Assembly (NCBI GenBank): GCA_002591625.1
Contig: PCDB01000063.1
Location: 1 to 18,088, forward strand
Direction: 5' to 3'
Source: Porticoccaceae bacterium
GTDB lineage: Bacteria; Pseudomonadota; Gammaproteobacteria; Pseudomonadales; Porticoccaceae
Length of the DNA: 18,088 nucleotides
Of the stretch, positions 1 through 8,604 are shown piece after piece. Position numbers and translations under genes: made by a program. Positions within the stretch are counted from its first letter, which is position 1. Every line of letters begins with the position of its first letter. The notes under the pieces are model-generated. The model had not been told where the DNA came from, did not search any database, and saw only the letters and a list, made by a program, of their open reading frames with translations.

Positions 1-2
1 GA

Positions 3-1526
3 CCTGGTCAAGCAATGCAGTTTGGTAAAACAAAAGCAAGATTTGCGATGGAAGCTGATACAGGCGTAGTATTTGATGATGTTGCAGGAGTAAACGAAGC
101 TAAACAAGATTTAGAAGAAGTTGTAACTTTCTTAAAAAAGCCGGAAAAATTTACTTCTGTTGGAGCTAGAATTCCCAAAGGTGTACTACTTGTGGGCCCT
201 CCAGGAACTGGTAAGACATTATTAGCTAAGGCTATTGCTGGTGAAGCAGGAGTTCCCTTCTTCTCTCTTTCCGGTTCTGAATTTGTTGAGATGTTTGTCG
301 GAGTAGGTGCTAGTAGAGTCAGAGATCTATTTAAAAGGGCAAAAGAAAACAGTCCTTGCTTGATTTTCATCGACGAAATTGATGCTGTCGGCCGACACAG
401 AGGCGGTGGGTATGGTGGAGGTAATGACGAGCGAGAACAAACGCTAAATCAACTGCTTGTTGAAATGGATGGTTTTGAGGGCACTGAGGGCGTTATAGTT
501 ATTGCTGCCACAAATCGGCCTGATGTTTTAGACAAGGCTTTGCTGCGCCCGGGGCGCTTTGATAGGCAAGTATATGTTGGCTTGCCAGACATTCGAGGGC
601 GCGAGCAAATTTTGAAGGTTCATTCCAGGAAAGTACCCATTGATGAAATGGTAGAGCTTAGCGTTTTGGCGCGAGGTACGCCTGGGTTCTCTGGTGCTGA
701 TTTAGCTAACCTTGTTAATGAGGCAGCGCTCTTTGCAGCCAGGGGAGATAGGCGTGTAGTGTCCATGGAGGAATTCGAAAAAGCCCGCGACAAGATTATG
801 ATGGGAGCGGAACGTAGGTCAATGGTTATGTCTGAAAAGGAGAAGCTTACTACCGCATACCACGAGGCAGGGCATGCCATAGTAGGCCGACTGATGCCCG
901 AGCATGATCCAGTGCATAAAGTCACGATCATACCTCGCGGCAGGGCTTTGGGTGTCACGCAATATTTGCCAGAAGAGGATCGGTATAGTATGAGCCGTCG
1001 ACAACTGTTTAGCCAGCTTTGCAGCTTGTTTGGCGGGCGAATCGCAGAGGAATTGATTGGCGGACCCGAAGGTGTTACTACAGGTGCCCAAAATGACATT
1101 GAGCGAGCGACGCAGATGGCCAGAAACATGGTGACAAAATGGGGTTTGACGGAAAAAATGGGCCCGGTTCTCTACGGAGAGGACGAAGCTCAAGCGCCAG
1201 GCGGGGGCAACACCCATTACTCAGAGGACACATCAAGAGAAATAGATAAAGAGGTTCGGGCAATTCTAGATAGTGCGTTTGTTAAAGCAAAGGAATTGTT
1301 AGAGGAATATAGAGATGTACTAGAGTCAATGAAAGATGCATTAATGGACTACGAAACTATTGATGCAGACCAGGTCGATGACCTCATGAAACGCGTCCCT
1401 GTGCGGCCTCCACGAACTTGGGATGACAACGATCTCGACGATCAGCCAAACGCCGGTGGCGGAACATCAGTAATGGGGGAGGAAGAGGACTCTGGACCTA
1501 TGGGAGACCCGGTTCGAGGAACTTAG
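3..1526 (+). CDS. ftsH: ATP-dependent zinc metalloprotease FtsH (5'-partial)
   Basis: Membrane-anchored AAA+ protease that degrades misfolded membrane proteins and regulatory proteins. The window opens inside the gene: the frame is open from base 3, and the N-terminal transmembrane/periplasmic part (roughly 145 residues by comparison with E. coli FtsH of about 644) lies upstream. The ATG at base 15 is internal. Counting from that Met, the Walker A motif GPPGTGKT is at 61-68, Walker B with IFIDEID is near 117-123, the second region of homology ATNRPD..RPGRFDR is at 165-184, and the zinc-binding HEAGH is at 283-287 (bases 861-875). The tail after about residue 470 is acidic and variable, as is usual for the family. 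It is followed by folP in the same order as in E. coli and Pseudomonas. Identity is essentially certain from near-identity of the AAA and protease cores to E. coli. Confidence 0.98.
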   Translation, partial: PGQAMQFGKTKARFAMEADTGVVFDDVAGVNEAKQDLEEVVTFLKKPEKFTSVGARIPKGVLLVGPPGTGKTLLAKAIAGEAGVPFFSLSGSEFVEMFVGVGASRVRDLFKRAKENSPCLIFIDEIDAVGRHRGGGYGGGNDEREQTLNQLLVEMDGFEGTEGVIVIAATNRPDVLDKALLRPGRFDRQVYVGLPDIRGREQILKVHSRKVPIDEMVELSVLARGTPGFSGADLANLVNEAALFAARGDRRVVSMEEFEKARDKIMMGAERRSMVMSEKEKLTTAYHEAGHAIVGRLMPEHDPVHKVTIIPRGRALGVTQYLPEEDRYSMSRRQLFSQLCSLFGGRIAEELIGGPEGVTTGAQNDIERATQMARNMVTKWGLTEKMGPVLYGEDEAQAPGGGNTHYSEDTSREIDKEVRAILDSAFVKAKELLEEYRDVLESMKDALMDYETIDADQVDDLMKRVPVRPPRTWDDNDLDDQPNAGGGTSVMGEEEDSGPMGDPVRGT

Positions 1527-1616
1527 CGTACCAAAATCAACGTTTAGACAACTGGGTGAGTTGCAGGAAGGTGTGACATAGGGAAATTCCTACCATATGG
1601 TGCTGCTTCTCCCACC

Positions 1617-2417
1617 GTGATGGGCATAATAAACATTACGCCAGACTCTTTTTCAGATGGGGGAGAGTTATACACCACACGCCTAGACCTCGATAAGACT
1701 CTGTTCAAGGCTCACCACATGGTTGAAGCTGGGGCAGGGATAATAGATGTTGGCGGCGAGTCTACCCGCCCTGGTGCGTTCGAGATAGGGGTTGAGGAGG
1801 AATTAAATCGGGTTGTACCCGTAGTGGAAGCACTAACAGCGAGATTTGACACGCCTATTTCCGTTGATACTAGCTCCTCAGAAGTCATCCGTGAAGCTGC
1901 TTCTGCTGGAGCAAGCCTTATTAATGACGTTCGGGCTTTAAGACGACCGGGAGCTTTAGAGGCTGTAGCTAAGACAAATCTTCCGGTCTGCCTAGTGCAT
2001 ATGCAGAATGAACCAGCTTCGATGCAAGTAGCGCCGACCTATAAGAATGTTGTCGCTGAAGTGAAGAGCTTTCTTCTTGCGCAGCGGAATCGTTGTTTGC
2101 TCGCAGGCATACCCTCACACAAAATCTTGATTGACCCAGGATTCGGTTTCGGTAAAACGACTGAGCATAACCTATGTCTTTTTAAATCCATTGACCAATT
2201 TGTTGAGACTAATGTACCTGTGCTGATTGGAGTTTCTAGGAAACGCTTTATTGGTGAACTTTTGAATGAAGCGCCTGACCAAAGGCTGATTGGAAGTGTT
2301 ACCATGGCTTTATTGGCTGCGCAAGCTGGGGCATCTGTTCTGCGGGTGCACGATGTTAAAGAGACTAAGCAGGCATTGAGGCTATTGAGCTATACTGAAA
2401 AGCTCTCAGATACATAA
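1617..2417 (+). CDS. folP: Dihydropteroate synthase (start codon uncertain, probably upstream)
   Basis: Condenses 6-hydroxymethyl-dihydropterin diphosphate with p-aminobenzoate in folate synthesis; cytoplasmic. Visible family motifs: MGIINITPDSFSDGG near the N terminus, VGGESTRPGA, SVDTSSSEV, the NDV loop, DPGFGFGKT, GVSRKRFIG and RVHDVKE at the end. The coordinates use the only canonical start in frame (GTG at 1617, 266 aa). However, this start has no Shine-Dalgarno sequence and begins at beta strand 1, whereas E. coli FolP (282 aa) has about 18 residues before it. The frame is open upstream to 1560 and encodes a plausible family N terminus ending SPTVMG, but contains no ATG, GTG or TTG. An ATA at 1578 sits 6 nt after a good GGAAGG (1566-1571) and would give 279 aa. 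It lies between ftsH and glmM, 13 nt before glmM, as in E. coli. Confidence 0.95.
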   Translation: MMGIINITPDSFSDGGELYTTRLDLDKTLFKAHHMVEAGAGIIDVGGESTRPGAFEIGVEEELNRVVPVVEALTARFDTPISVDTSSSEVIREAASAGASLINDVRALRRPGALEAVAKTNLPVCLVHMQNEPASMQVAPTYKNVVAEVKSFLLAQRNRCLLAGIPSHKILIDPGFGFGKTTEHNLCLFKSIDQFVETNVPVLIGVSRKRFIGELLNEAPDQRLIGSVTMALLAAQAGASVLRVHDVKETKQALRLLSYTEKLSDT

Positions 2418-2430
2418 AGCGATACAATAA

Positions 2431-3774
2431 ATGGCAGAAAAAATATTTGGTACTGATGGCATACGAGGTCGAGTGGGTGAGTACCCGATAACGGCCGATT
2501 TTGTGCTCAAGTTGGGATGGGCAGCTGGGCAAGTTTTGACTCGAAGTTGCGAGGGTAAAAAGCATGTATTAATTGGCAAAGATACCCGAGTATCTGGATA
2601 CATGTTTGAATCCGCTCTAGAGGCTGGTTTGATAGCCGCTGGTGTTGATGTTGGTATGCTTGGCCCAATGCCCACTCCGGCGGTGGCTTACTTGACGCGG
2701 GCTTTTCGCGCGTCCGCCGGTATTGTTATTAGCGCCTCTCATAACCCCTACCACGACAATGGCATCAAGTTTTTTGGATCCAACGGGTTCAAATTGCCGG
2801 ATACCATAGAGGGAGAGATCGAAAATTTACTGACTAATCCGATACATACCAACAGCTCTGAGCATCTTGGTAAAGCAAGTAGAATAACAGATGCTGCTGG
2901 TCGCTACGTTGAATTTTGTAAGGCCAGTCTTCCCAATGGCTTCGGTCTTGGTGGACTTAGACTCGTTTTAGACTGCGCTAATGGCGCGACATATGGTGTC
3001 GCTCCAAAAGTTTTTGGTGAACTGGGAGCGGAGGTTTTTACAATTGGCGCTGATCCAGATGGTTTTAATATCAATGATGGGTGTGGGTCCATGCATCTCT
3101 CTCAACTACAGAAAGCGGTGCGCGAGCATCGAGCTGATCTTGGGATAGCCTTCGACGGCGACGGCGATCGAGTTATGATGGTCGATCATAAAGGAGAAAT
3201 TGTTGATGGGGATGAGTTGATCTTTATACTCGCGTTCTTTCGAAAAAAAACCTTGGGTTCATGCAATGGAGTAGCAGGCACTCTAATGACAAATCTTGGT
3301 TTGGAGCACGCTCTTTCGAATTTAAAAATCCCATTTGAGCGCACAAAAGTCGGAGACCGGTATGTTGTTGAGGCTTTGCTTAAAAATGGTTGGAGTCTGG
3401 GAGGGGAAGCATCAGGGCATCTTCTTTGTAGCGATATAAACACAACCGGCGATGGTATTATTGGGGCTCTTCAAGTGATTCGTGCCCTCGAAGAGCAAGA
3501 AGTTGAATTGCATAAAGCAAAAAAAGCGATGTCAAAGTTTCCGCAGCGAATTGTAAATGTGCCTCGGAAAAAGGATAAAGATCTGACTCAAGATAAGCCT
3601 GTTCAGAGGGCAATCGCCCGAGCAGAAAAAAAATTGAATGGAAAAGGCCGTATTCTCCTGCGACCCTCAGGCACTGAACCCATTGTCAGGGTTATGGTAG
3701 AGGGTAATGATCACATTCTGGTGAGTAGCCTTGCCGATGATATAGCGGAAGTTGTTCGCCACTGCATCGCATGA
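2431..3774 (+). CDS. glmM: Phosphoglucosamine mutase GlmM
   Basis: Interconverts glucosamine-6-phosphate and glucosamine-1-phosphate on the way to UDP-N-acetylglucosamine for peptidoglycan and LPS. At 447 aa it matches the E. coli protein (445 aa). It opens with the family's FGTDGIRG. The phosphoserine loop SASHNP has Ser103 as the residue that would be phosphorylated, the magnesium loop DGDGDR has Asp242, 244 and 246, the sugar-binding loop is GGEASGH, and the C-terminal phosphate-binding loop is RPSGTEP. The ATG follows folP by 13 nt without a strong Shine-Dalgarno sequence, so translation may depend partly on folP. All catalytic elements are present and no anomaly is seen. Confidence 0.98.
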   Translation: MAEKIFGTDGIRGRVGEYPITADFVLKLGWAAGQVLTRSCEGKKHVLIGKDTRVSGYMFESALEAGLIAAGVDVGMLGPMPTPAVAYLTRAFRASAGIVISASHNPYHDNGIKFFGSNGFKLPDTIEGEIENLLTNPIHTNSSEHLGKASRITDAAGRYVEFCKASLPNGFGLGGLRLVLDCANGATYGVAPKVFGELGAEVFTIGADPDGFNINDGCGSMHLSQLQKAVREHRADLGIAFDGDGDRVMMVDHKGEIVDGDELIFILAFFRKKTLGSCNGVAGTLMTNLGLEHALSNLKIPFERTKVGDRYVVEALLKNGWSLGGEASGHLLCSDINTTGDGIIGALQVIRALEEQEVELHKAKKAMSKFPQRIVNVPRKKDKDLTQDKPVQRAIARAEKKLNGKGRILLRPSGTEPIVRVMVEGNDHILVSSLADDIAEVVRHCIA

Positions 3775-3790
3775 CAGCACCTTTTGATGG

Positions 3791-3819
3791 TTGAATAATT
3801 AGTTAACGTGCGGTAGCAT
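3791..3819 (+). promoter_or_regulatory. Possible sigma70 promoter ahead of tpiA
   Basis: TTGAAT (3791-3796) and TAGCAT (3814-3819) are separated by 17 nt; each matches 4 of 6 consensus positions. They sit in the 126-nt gap between glmM and tpiA, the largest gap in the left block. The -10 lies in the loop of a GCGG/CCGC inverted repeat, which could be coincidence. Weak prediction from sequence only. Confidence 0.3.
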
Positions 3820-3900
3820 CCGCGACCCGTTCAATTACACATTCCATGTTGGGAACATAATGTAGTTGGCTACGGACCTAGAGTAGCGTAGGTAGGGAAA

Positions 3901-4638
3901 ATGTTAGTAGCTGGAAATTGGAAGATGAACGGGTTGCTAAATGATGCGGAGCATCTGGCCGAAAAATTGGCTTCGGGTAATACACAAAATAGAAACACTG
4001 AGGTAATTATTTTCCCTCCATTCCTCCATATTTCCGCTGTCGCGCGGATAGTGCAAAAATTTGACATAAAAACTGGAGGCCAGAATTGTTCAGTTGCAGA
4101 ATCTGGCGCAAATACAGGTGAGATTAGTTGTGAAATGCTTCTCGATATAGGCTGCAGTCATGTGATAGTGGGTCACTCGGAGCGAAGATCCTTGCATGGT
4201 GAAACTGACGCTTTGGTGGCCAAAAAGTATGCAGCAGCGTTGGATGTTGGTTTGACACCGATATTGTGCGTCGGGGAGTCTCTCGAGCAGCACAATTCGG
4301 GAGAAACTGAAGAAGTTGTCGTCAGGCAGTTATCATCGGTAAGAGAAACAGTAGGACTTGGAGGGCTTTGTTCGGGTATCATAGCCTATGAACCTCTTTG
4401 GTCGATAGGTACTGGGCGTGCAGCTCTTCCCTCGAAGGTGCAGAGTGTGCATGAAACGATTCGTTCTTGCTTGGGGGACGAGGGTGCTAAAACAAGAATA
4501 GTTTATGGCGGGAGTTTGAATAGCCAAAATTCAGCAGCCATGTTTGCTGAAAAAGACATAGATGGTGGATTAGTGGGAGGAGCCTCCTTGCAGGCTGAGG
4601 AGTTTTTGCGGATTATTAAAATGGCAGAACGACTATAA
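3901..4638 (+). CDS. tpiA: Triosephosphate isomerase
   Basis: Interconverts dihydroxyacetone phosphate and glyceraldehyde-3-phosphate in glycolysis and gluconeogenesis. At 245 aa it has the usual TIM-barrel length. Catalytic residues are visible: Asn6 and Lys8 in AGNWKMN, the electrophile His92 in GHSERR, the base Glu164 in AYEPLW, followed by the mobile loop 6 IGTGRAA and the phosphate-binding YGGS and GLVGGAS near the C terminus. The ATG at 3901 follows GGTAGGG, and an in-frame TAG ten bases upstream (3889-3891) excludes a longer start. Its stop codon overlaps the secG start by one base (TAATG), implying translational coupling. The order glmM-tpiA-secG occurs in pseudomonads; E. coli keeps tpiA elsewhere. 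Confidence 0.98.
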   Translation: MLVAGNWKMNGLLNDAEHLAEKLASGNTQNRNTEVIIFPPFLHISAVARIVQKFDIKTGGQNCSVAESGANTGEISCEMLLDIGCSHVIVGHSERRSLHGETDALVAKKYAAALDVGLTPILCVGESLEQHNSGETEEVVVRQLSSVRETVGLGGLCSGIIAYEPLWSIGTGRAALPSKVQSVHETIRSCLGDEGAKTRIVYGGSLNSQNSAAMFAEKDIDGGLVGGASLQAEEFLRIIKMAERL

Positions 4639-5000
4639 TGACAAACTATATTTTAATCTTTCATTTCATCGTTGCAGTTGCTTTGATTGGACTTATTTTA
4701 TTGCAACAAGGCAAGGGAGCTGAAGCAGGAGCATCTTTCGGTGCTGGAGCCTCTCAGACGGTCTTTGGCAGTGGTGGAAGCTGGAACTTTTTCAGCAAAT
4801 CTACAGCTTTGCTGGCGGCCGTTTTTTTTGCCACGAGCATCAGTCTGGCGTTGGTAGCCAAAAATAGTTCTATTGTTGATGACGAGTTTTTGGCAGAGTC
4901 GGAAGAAGATACTGCAAAAGCCATCTTTGATCCAGATATACCCATCTCCGAAGGTGCCCGGGAAGCTGATAATGATTTAATGGATCTACCCGGAGAATAA
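4638..5000 (+). CDS. secG: Preprotein translocase subunit SecG
   Basis: Small accessory subunit of the SecYEG inner-membrane channel. It is 120 aa (E. coli 110). Two hydrophobic segments are seen, at about residues 3-21 and 57-75. They flank the conserved cytoplasmic loop with LLQQGKGAEAG and SFGAGASQTVFG, the family signature. The C-terminal 40 residues are acidic and poorly conserved, as expected. It starts on the ATG overlapping the tpiA stop and ends 10 nt before tRNA-Leu, so the tRNA is probably processed from the same transcript. This secG-tRNA-Leu pair is also found in E. coli (secG-leuU). Confidence 0.97.
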   Translation: MTNYILIFHFIVAVALIGLILLQQGKGAEAGASFGAGASQTVFGSGGSWNFFSKSTALLAAVFFATSISLALVAKNSSIVDDEFLAESEEDTAKAIFDPDIPISEGAREADNDLMDLPGE

Positions 5001-5010
5001 CTAATGTGTG

Positions 5011-5095
5011 GCCCAAGTGGTGGAATTGGTAGACACGCTATCTTGAGGGGGTAGTGGCGCAAGCCGTGCCGGTTCAAGTCCGGCCTTGGGCACCA
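5011..5095 (+). tRNA. tRNA-Leu (anticodon GAG)
   Basis: 85 nt with encoded CCA. The acceptor stem pairs GCCCAAG (5011-5017) with CTTGGGC (5085-5091); the discriminator is A5092 and CCA is at 5093-5095. The anticodon stem is CTATC/GGTAG with loop TTGAGGG, placing anticodon GAG at 5045-5047. A long variable arm (class II) and T arm GGTTCAAGTCC are present. It closely resembles E. coli leuU and holds the same place after secG. I found no second copy of its 3' end further along the window that would suggest an attL/attR pair. Confidence 0.97.
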
Positions 5096-5182
5096 AATTA
5101 GAGTAACATAGCATCATTGTGCGAAAAAATATCTGAAAGACCGCGTAATGCTTTACCACTTGGCACTGTCTTCTTCCTCGAC

Positions 5183-6079
5183 CTATTTCTGAAGCTTAAA
5201 ACGACTGGCTGGTAACCCTTGAAAATTTGTTCTGTAAATCAATAAACTGCCTGACTTGGGACGCTTTTTAAGACGCGAGTCACTTAAACTTAAGCGGGCT
5301 GTGGTTACCAACAGCAGGTTTAGATCATCGCCACCAAACGCGACACACGAAGGTAGATCGACAGGTACCTCTAAAACAAGGCTTTTTTCTCCATCATGAC
5401 GGTATCTTGCGATCTGCGCACCACCCCAATGCGCATTCCACACGCCTCCATCACAGTCCACCGTCGACCCATCCGGAAACATGCCCTCTCCAGTTTTAGC
5501 GAAGGTTTCCTTGTCGGTAATGGTATTTTTCTCTGGATCATACCGATATCTCCAGATCGTCTGCCGCGGGGAATCTGCGTGGTACAAAATTGAACCGTCG
5601 GGGCTCCAACAAAGTCCGTTAGAGGTTGTTATGTTACTTATGTGCTCAGTTAAAGTATTTTGGGAATCGATGCAATATAAGGAGCCAAAAACTTTGGCTA
5701 CTTCAGGCTTTTCCACCATCGTGCCTGCCCAAAATACTCCAAATGGGTCAATCTTTCCGTCATTGAATCGCAAGCCATAGGCTAAGATATCTGGACCGTA
5801 AAGCCACTGCACAGCTCCGGTGGATAAATCAAAAAAAGCGATCCCACAGTCAAAAGCTACGATTAACCTATGGTCATTTTCGACGAATCCAAAACACCCA
5901 ACGCGATGCGGCGTATCCCAAGTCTTGAGTCTATCTGATGCCAGATGGTACTCAAATAAAGTTGACCTCTCAATATCAGTCCACCAGATCGTCGACGTCG
6001 CTTCATTCCAAACAACTCCTTCACCAAGTTCATTTTGAACATCAACGGTATGTATCAGTTCAGGTAATTCTTGTATCAC
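5183..6079 (-). CDS. SMP-30/gluconolactonase/LRE-like family protein
   Basis: Six-bladed beta-propeller of the regucalcin/gluconolactonase family; members hydrolyse sugar lactones or related esters using one divalent metal. Counted from the upstream TTG at 6181, family metal and substrate positions are visible: Glu54 in ELGEG, Arg138 and Asn140 in RFNDGK, Asn188 in SNGLCWSPDG and Asp237 in FPDGSTVD. The blade motif DPFGVFWAGTM is also typical. I place the start at GTG 6079 (298 aa, the normal family length), which has GGGGA 10 nt upstream. The TTG at 6181 would add 34 non-conserved residues and has no Shine-Dalgarno sequence. The gene is convergent with tRNA-Leu and is the only minus-strand gene in the window. 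The substrate cannot be told from sequence; a sugar-acid lactone is the family-based guess. Confidence 0.88.
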   Translation of the reverse strand: MIQELPELIHTVDVQNELGEGVVWNEATSTIWWTDIERSTLFEYHLASDRLKTWDTPHRVGCFGFVENDHRLIVAFDCGIAFFDLSTGAVQWLYGPDILAYGLRFNDGKIDPFGVFWAGTMVEKPEVAKVFGSLYCIDSQNTLTEHISNITTSNGLCWSPDGSILYHADSPRQTIWRYRYDPEKNTITDKETFAKTGEGMFPDGSTVDCDGGVWNAHWGGAQIARYRHDGEKSLVLEVPVDLPSCVAFGGDDLNLLLVTTARLSLSDSRLKKRPKSGSLLIYRTNFQGLPASRFKLQK

Positions 6080-6181
6080 AACTTTAGAGTCCCCATTCAG
6101 AGGGACGACAATACTTTTTTTGGGCTTGAATGTGAACTGATTGATGAAGATTTCGATAGTTTTGTTACTTGTCGCAGACAA

Positions 6182-6529
6182 AAGCAGAAATCATTCGACT
6201 CGGAAGTAAAAGAACGGCGTAAGCAAGAACGGTTGAAGAAAAATAAAGTTTTAAAAAAGCTCCCGCCTGGGTTTTCGATGAGGGCTTATGCGGATTTCGA
6301 GCACGTCTCCACGACTGCTCATTAGGACGAAGGAAGCCATTGCTGGAACAAACGCCCCGGCTCTGGTGATTTCTTTAGGGTAAGAAAACTGGTTTGGTCT
6401 AATCGTGAGTGCGCTTGCGGTCTATCTAGCACTTTTAAGACTGAGCTGGGATGACCTCTAGGCGAGTAATATCAGGAGAAACCGCTTTTTTTTACCCAGT
6501 TCGGGTGAAGTAGTTAAATTGTAATAATT
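6182..6529. other. Intergenic stretch with a charged open frame, no recognised gene
   Basis: On the + strand a frame open from a TTG at 6071 to TAG 6323-6325 encodes 84 residues. Its central part (about residues 40-68) is very rich in Lys, Arg and Glu. After the TAG the same frame stays open to TGA 6452-6454. I do not recognise either part and see no ribosome binding site, so this may be the remains of a gene or chance. Near 6496-6508 ACCC and GGGT form a small hairpin after a T run; the T run is on the wrong side for a + strand terminator. No clear promoter for the minus-strand SMP-30 gene is visible. Confidence 0.3.
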
Positions 6530-6942
6530 TTGTGTTCTAATTTTGCCGTGATTAACCCAATAGAGCCCGTCTTTGAAAAATACTTGAGAGATAAGCCTCG
6601 CTTGAGCTCTAAGACCTATGAATTTGAGAATTCAAAAGTTTCTGATAATTTTCTTGCCTTGGAGCTATCTGGATGTGCAGCTGCGATGGAATGGAACAGT
6701 TCTCAGGTATGGGTTCTTATGATCGCACATTGATGGTTTGTAATCAGCGAACTGGAGGGAGATTAGAGTGTTAGGAAGAGAGAGATTGCACTGATTGGTT
6801 GGTAAAGCAAGTGTACAACGAGACCCCTATCATTAGGAATGCTGATTATGAGGAGAAAAAAATTCAGGAGTTATTGGAGAGATTGGATTCCGTCAAACAG
6901 ACACGCTCCAATCTAAAATCGGCTTTATGGATGCAATCGTGA
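6530..6942 (+). pseudogene. Remains of an unidentified protein gene (frameshift plus in-frame stop)
   Basis: A frame from TTG 6530 runs to TGA at about 6733, but from about 6673 the coding character seems to move to another frame. That frame starts at ATG 6673, is stopped by TAG at 6772-6774 and continues open to TGA 6940-6942. The second part reads like real protein, ending in an amphipathic Glu/Lys/Leu-rich stretch containing EEKKIQELLERLDS. Around the TAG the pattern VCNQRTGGRL..RDC..W loosely recalls a Cys-TGSRL-Cys-W motif in small proteins of unknown function that I remember from proteobacteria; this is a weak impression. No ribosome binding site is seen at either start. I infer a decayed gene; an alternative is non-coding DNA with chance open frames. 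Confidence 0.35.
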
Positions 6943-7310
6943 GCGGTGTTACCTAAGAGCGGAATAATTGTCATCTGAAGATGCATGTGAATATAAGAAA
7001 AATCAAAACGACTCCTCCAATGAGGACGTTTTCTAGAAGATAGAAAAGGTTCCTTCTTTTGATGAGTCCAAGCATACAAGGGGAAAGGTTTTCTCGATAA
7101 TGCCTGTTTAAAGCCTCGCAAGTTATTATCAGTCGCAACACTCTCGATCTCTCAATGTTTATTGTCTTAAAAATCACCTTCTGTCCGGAACGCAATTTGA
7201 AGCATTCAGTCCCTTAGAGATTTAAGAGTCACTTAGGTCTCTTTTCTTAATGCGTCTTGTTAGACTAGAAAACATCGGAACTTCTATGAGATGAGGGTCT
7301 TTCAATTATC
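6943..7310. other. AT-rich gene-free stretch upstream of the SGNH-CMD gene
   Basis: No convincing coding frame on either strand. Short minus-strand frames here include a hydrophobic run but have no ribosome binding site or recognisable domain. An imperfect AAGAG...CTCTT repeat followed by a T-rich run lies around 7226-7250 and could be a weak terminator. No promoter close to consensus could be placed with confidence before the ATG at 7311. Confidence 0.3.
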
Positions 7311-8549
7311 ATGAGAATGACAATATTGGGATCATGTATTTTTTGTATCGTTTTTGTTGTTTTATTAATAACGCATTGTGCTGGTGGATTTAACAGTTTC
7401 TATTCTTCCTATTGGAGAGTTAGCAATGAGTACGACCGCAGGTTGACTCTTTTTGATGCATTGTCTGAGCAATCAAGGGGTATAGTTTTTGCAGGGGATT
7501 CTATAACTTATGCGGGTCCTTGGTCTGAACTTTTTCCTAAAAGCCAAACACATAATTTTGGTATCGATGGGGATACCACCGAAGGATTATTAGGGCGCAT
7601 AGATGCAATAGGCCTAAGACAGCCATCAAAAGTTTTTTTGATGATCGGCACGAATGACCTGTCCTCAGAATTTTCGGAGGATGAGAGCATAAAAAATATA
7701 TTGGAGACTAGCCGACAACTAGCAGCAGTTTCATCGGAAACAGAGGTATTTATTCAAAGTATACTGCCAAGAGATATAGAATATCGTGAAAAAATAGAAT
7801 CACTTAATAAAAAGTTGCAGGAGTCCTTGCCGAGCGAAGTCACGTGGATAAATCTCTACCCTCATTTTTTAGATGCTGAAGGGGAAGCAATAGCTCCTGA
7901 ATTCAGTAATGATGAATTGCACCTGACGGGCAAAGGTTATTTGCTTTGGAGGGAACTTATAACTGATCATGTTAATGACAAAGGTAGGAGTAGTGTTATG
8001 AAATTAGCACGCGCGCGAATAAACCCCGTCCCAGAGAGTGAATGGACAGTTGCACAGAGACGTTACCTCGAACCAATAAAAGGAAAGGCGCCCTTTTATA
8101 ATATTTCGGCTACACTAGCGCGACACATAGAGGCTGCTGAAAAATTTAATGTCTGGGCTTATCATGTTATGGGTGATAGTTCCAAGCTTGATGGTCGACA
8201 TAGAGAAATATTAATTCTTCGAGTGGGTTGGTTATGTGACTCAGAGTATGAGTGGGGTCAGCATAAGATCTTTGCAAAAAACGAGGGGCTCAGTGACGAG
8301 GAGATTGAATGGATTAAGATTGGCTCGCAAGCTGAAGGTTGGAGCGATATCGAACGTGCCCTTCTAGATGCAGCCGATGAGCTTCACGAGAATAGCTTTG
8401 TTAGTGATCACACATGGGAAGTGCTTTCCAAGCAATATACAGAGCAACAAATGATGGATTTGGTGTTCACTGTTGGGCAGTATCACATGGTTTCGATGGC
8501 CTTGAATTCGTTTGGCGTGCAACTCGATGATGGGGTTGAGGGTTTTTGA
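7311..8549 (+). CDS. Fusion: SGNH/GDSL hydrolase + carboxymuconolactone decarboxylase-like domain
   Basis: 412 aa in one frame. Residues about 5-21 are a hydrophobic segment (signal anchor or signal peptide; ITHC is not a good lipobox). Residues about 55-225 are an SGNH hydrolase: block I FAGDSIT with nucleophile Ser64, block II Gly84 in NFGIDG, block III GTND (113-116), block V DELH with Asp201 and His204. Such enzymes are esterases, lipases or carbohydrate deacetylases. Residues about 230-412 form a complete CMD/AhpD-like protein: NPVPESEW start, REILILR, WLCDSEYEWGQH with Cys309 and His318, LVFTVGQY and a C-terminal NSFGVQLD. Met230 (ATG 7998) has a strong AGGTAGGAG 7 nt upstream, so the second domain may also be made alone. 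The fusion is odd because a signal-bearing hydrolase is joined to a domain that normally works in the cytoplasm. Weak ribosome binding site at 7311. Confidence 0.85.
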   Translation: MRMTILGSCIFCIVFVVLLITHCAGGFNSFYSSYWRVSNEYDRRLTLFDALSEQSRGIVFAGDSITYAGPWSELFPKSQTHNFGIDGDTTEGLLGRIDAIGLRQPSKVFLMIGTNDLSSEFSEDESIKNILETSRQLAAVSSETEVFIQSILPRDIEYREKIESLNKKLQESLPSEVTWINLYPHFLDAEGEAIAPEFSNDELHLTGKGYLLWRELITDHVNDKGRSSVMKLARARINPVPESEWTVAQRRYLEPIKGKAPFYNISATLARHIEAAEKFNVWAYHVMGDSSKLDGRHREILILRVGWLCDSEYEWGQHKIFAKNEGLSDEEIEWIKIGSQAEGWSDIERALLDAADELHENSFVSDHTWEVLSKQYTEQQMMDLVFTVGQYHMVSMALNSFGVQLDDGVEGF

Positions 8550-8604
8550 TTAGTCCTTCGGTCTCATTATAGCTGTTAAGGGTAAAACAGATGTTGGAAA
8601 AGAT

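Noticed and set aside
3901..4638. tpiA between glmM and secG as an unusual insertion
   Set aside because: This order is known in pseudomonads and relatives, and the gene overlaps secG cleanly, so it is ordinary.
5183..6079. SMP-30 gene and E1 cassette as one sugar-degradation operon
   Set aside because: They are on opposite strands and separated by about 2.8 kb including the SGNH-CMD gene; nothing in the sequence ties them functionally.
6488..6512. Intrinsic terminator near the T run at 6487-6495
   Set aside because: The ACCC/GGGT hairpin follows the T run on the + strand, and on the minus strand it is followed by As, so neither direction gives a terminator.
6864..7195. Small minus-strand membrane protein
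   Set aside because: The frames have a short hydrophobic run but no ribosome binding site, no recognisable domain and odd composition; chance frames in AT-rich DNA are more likely.
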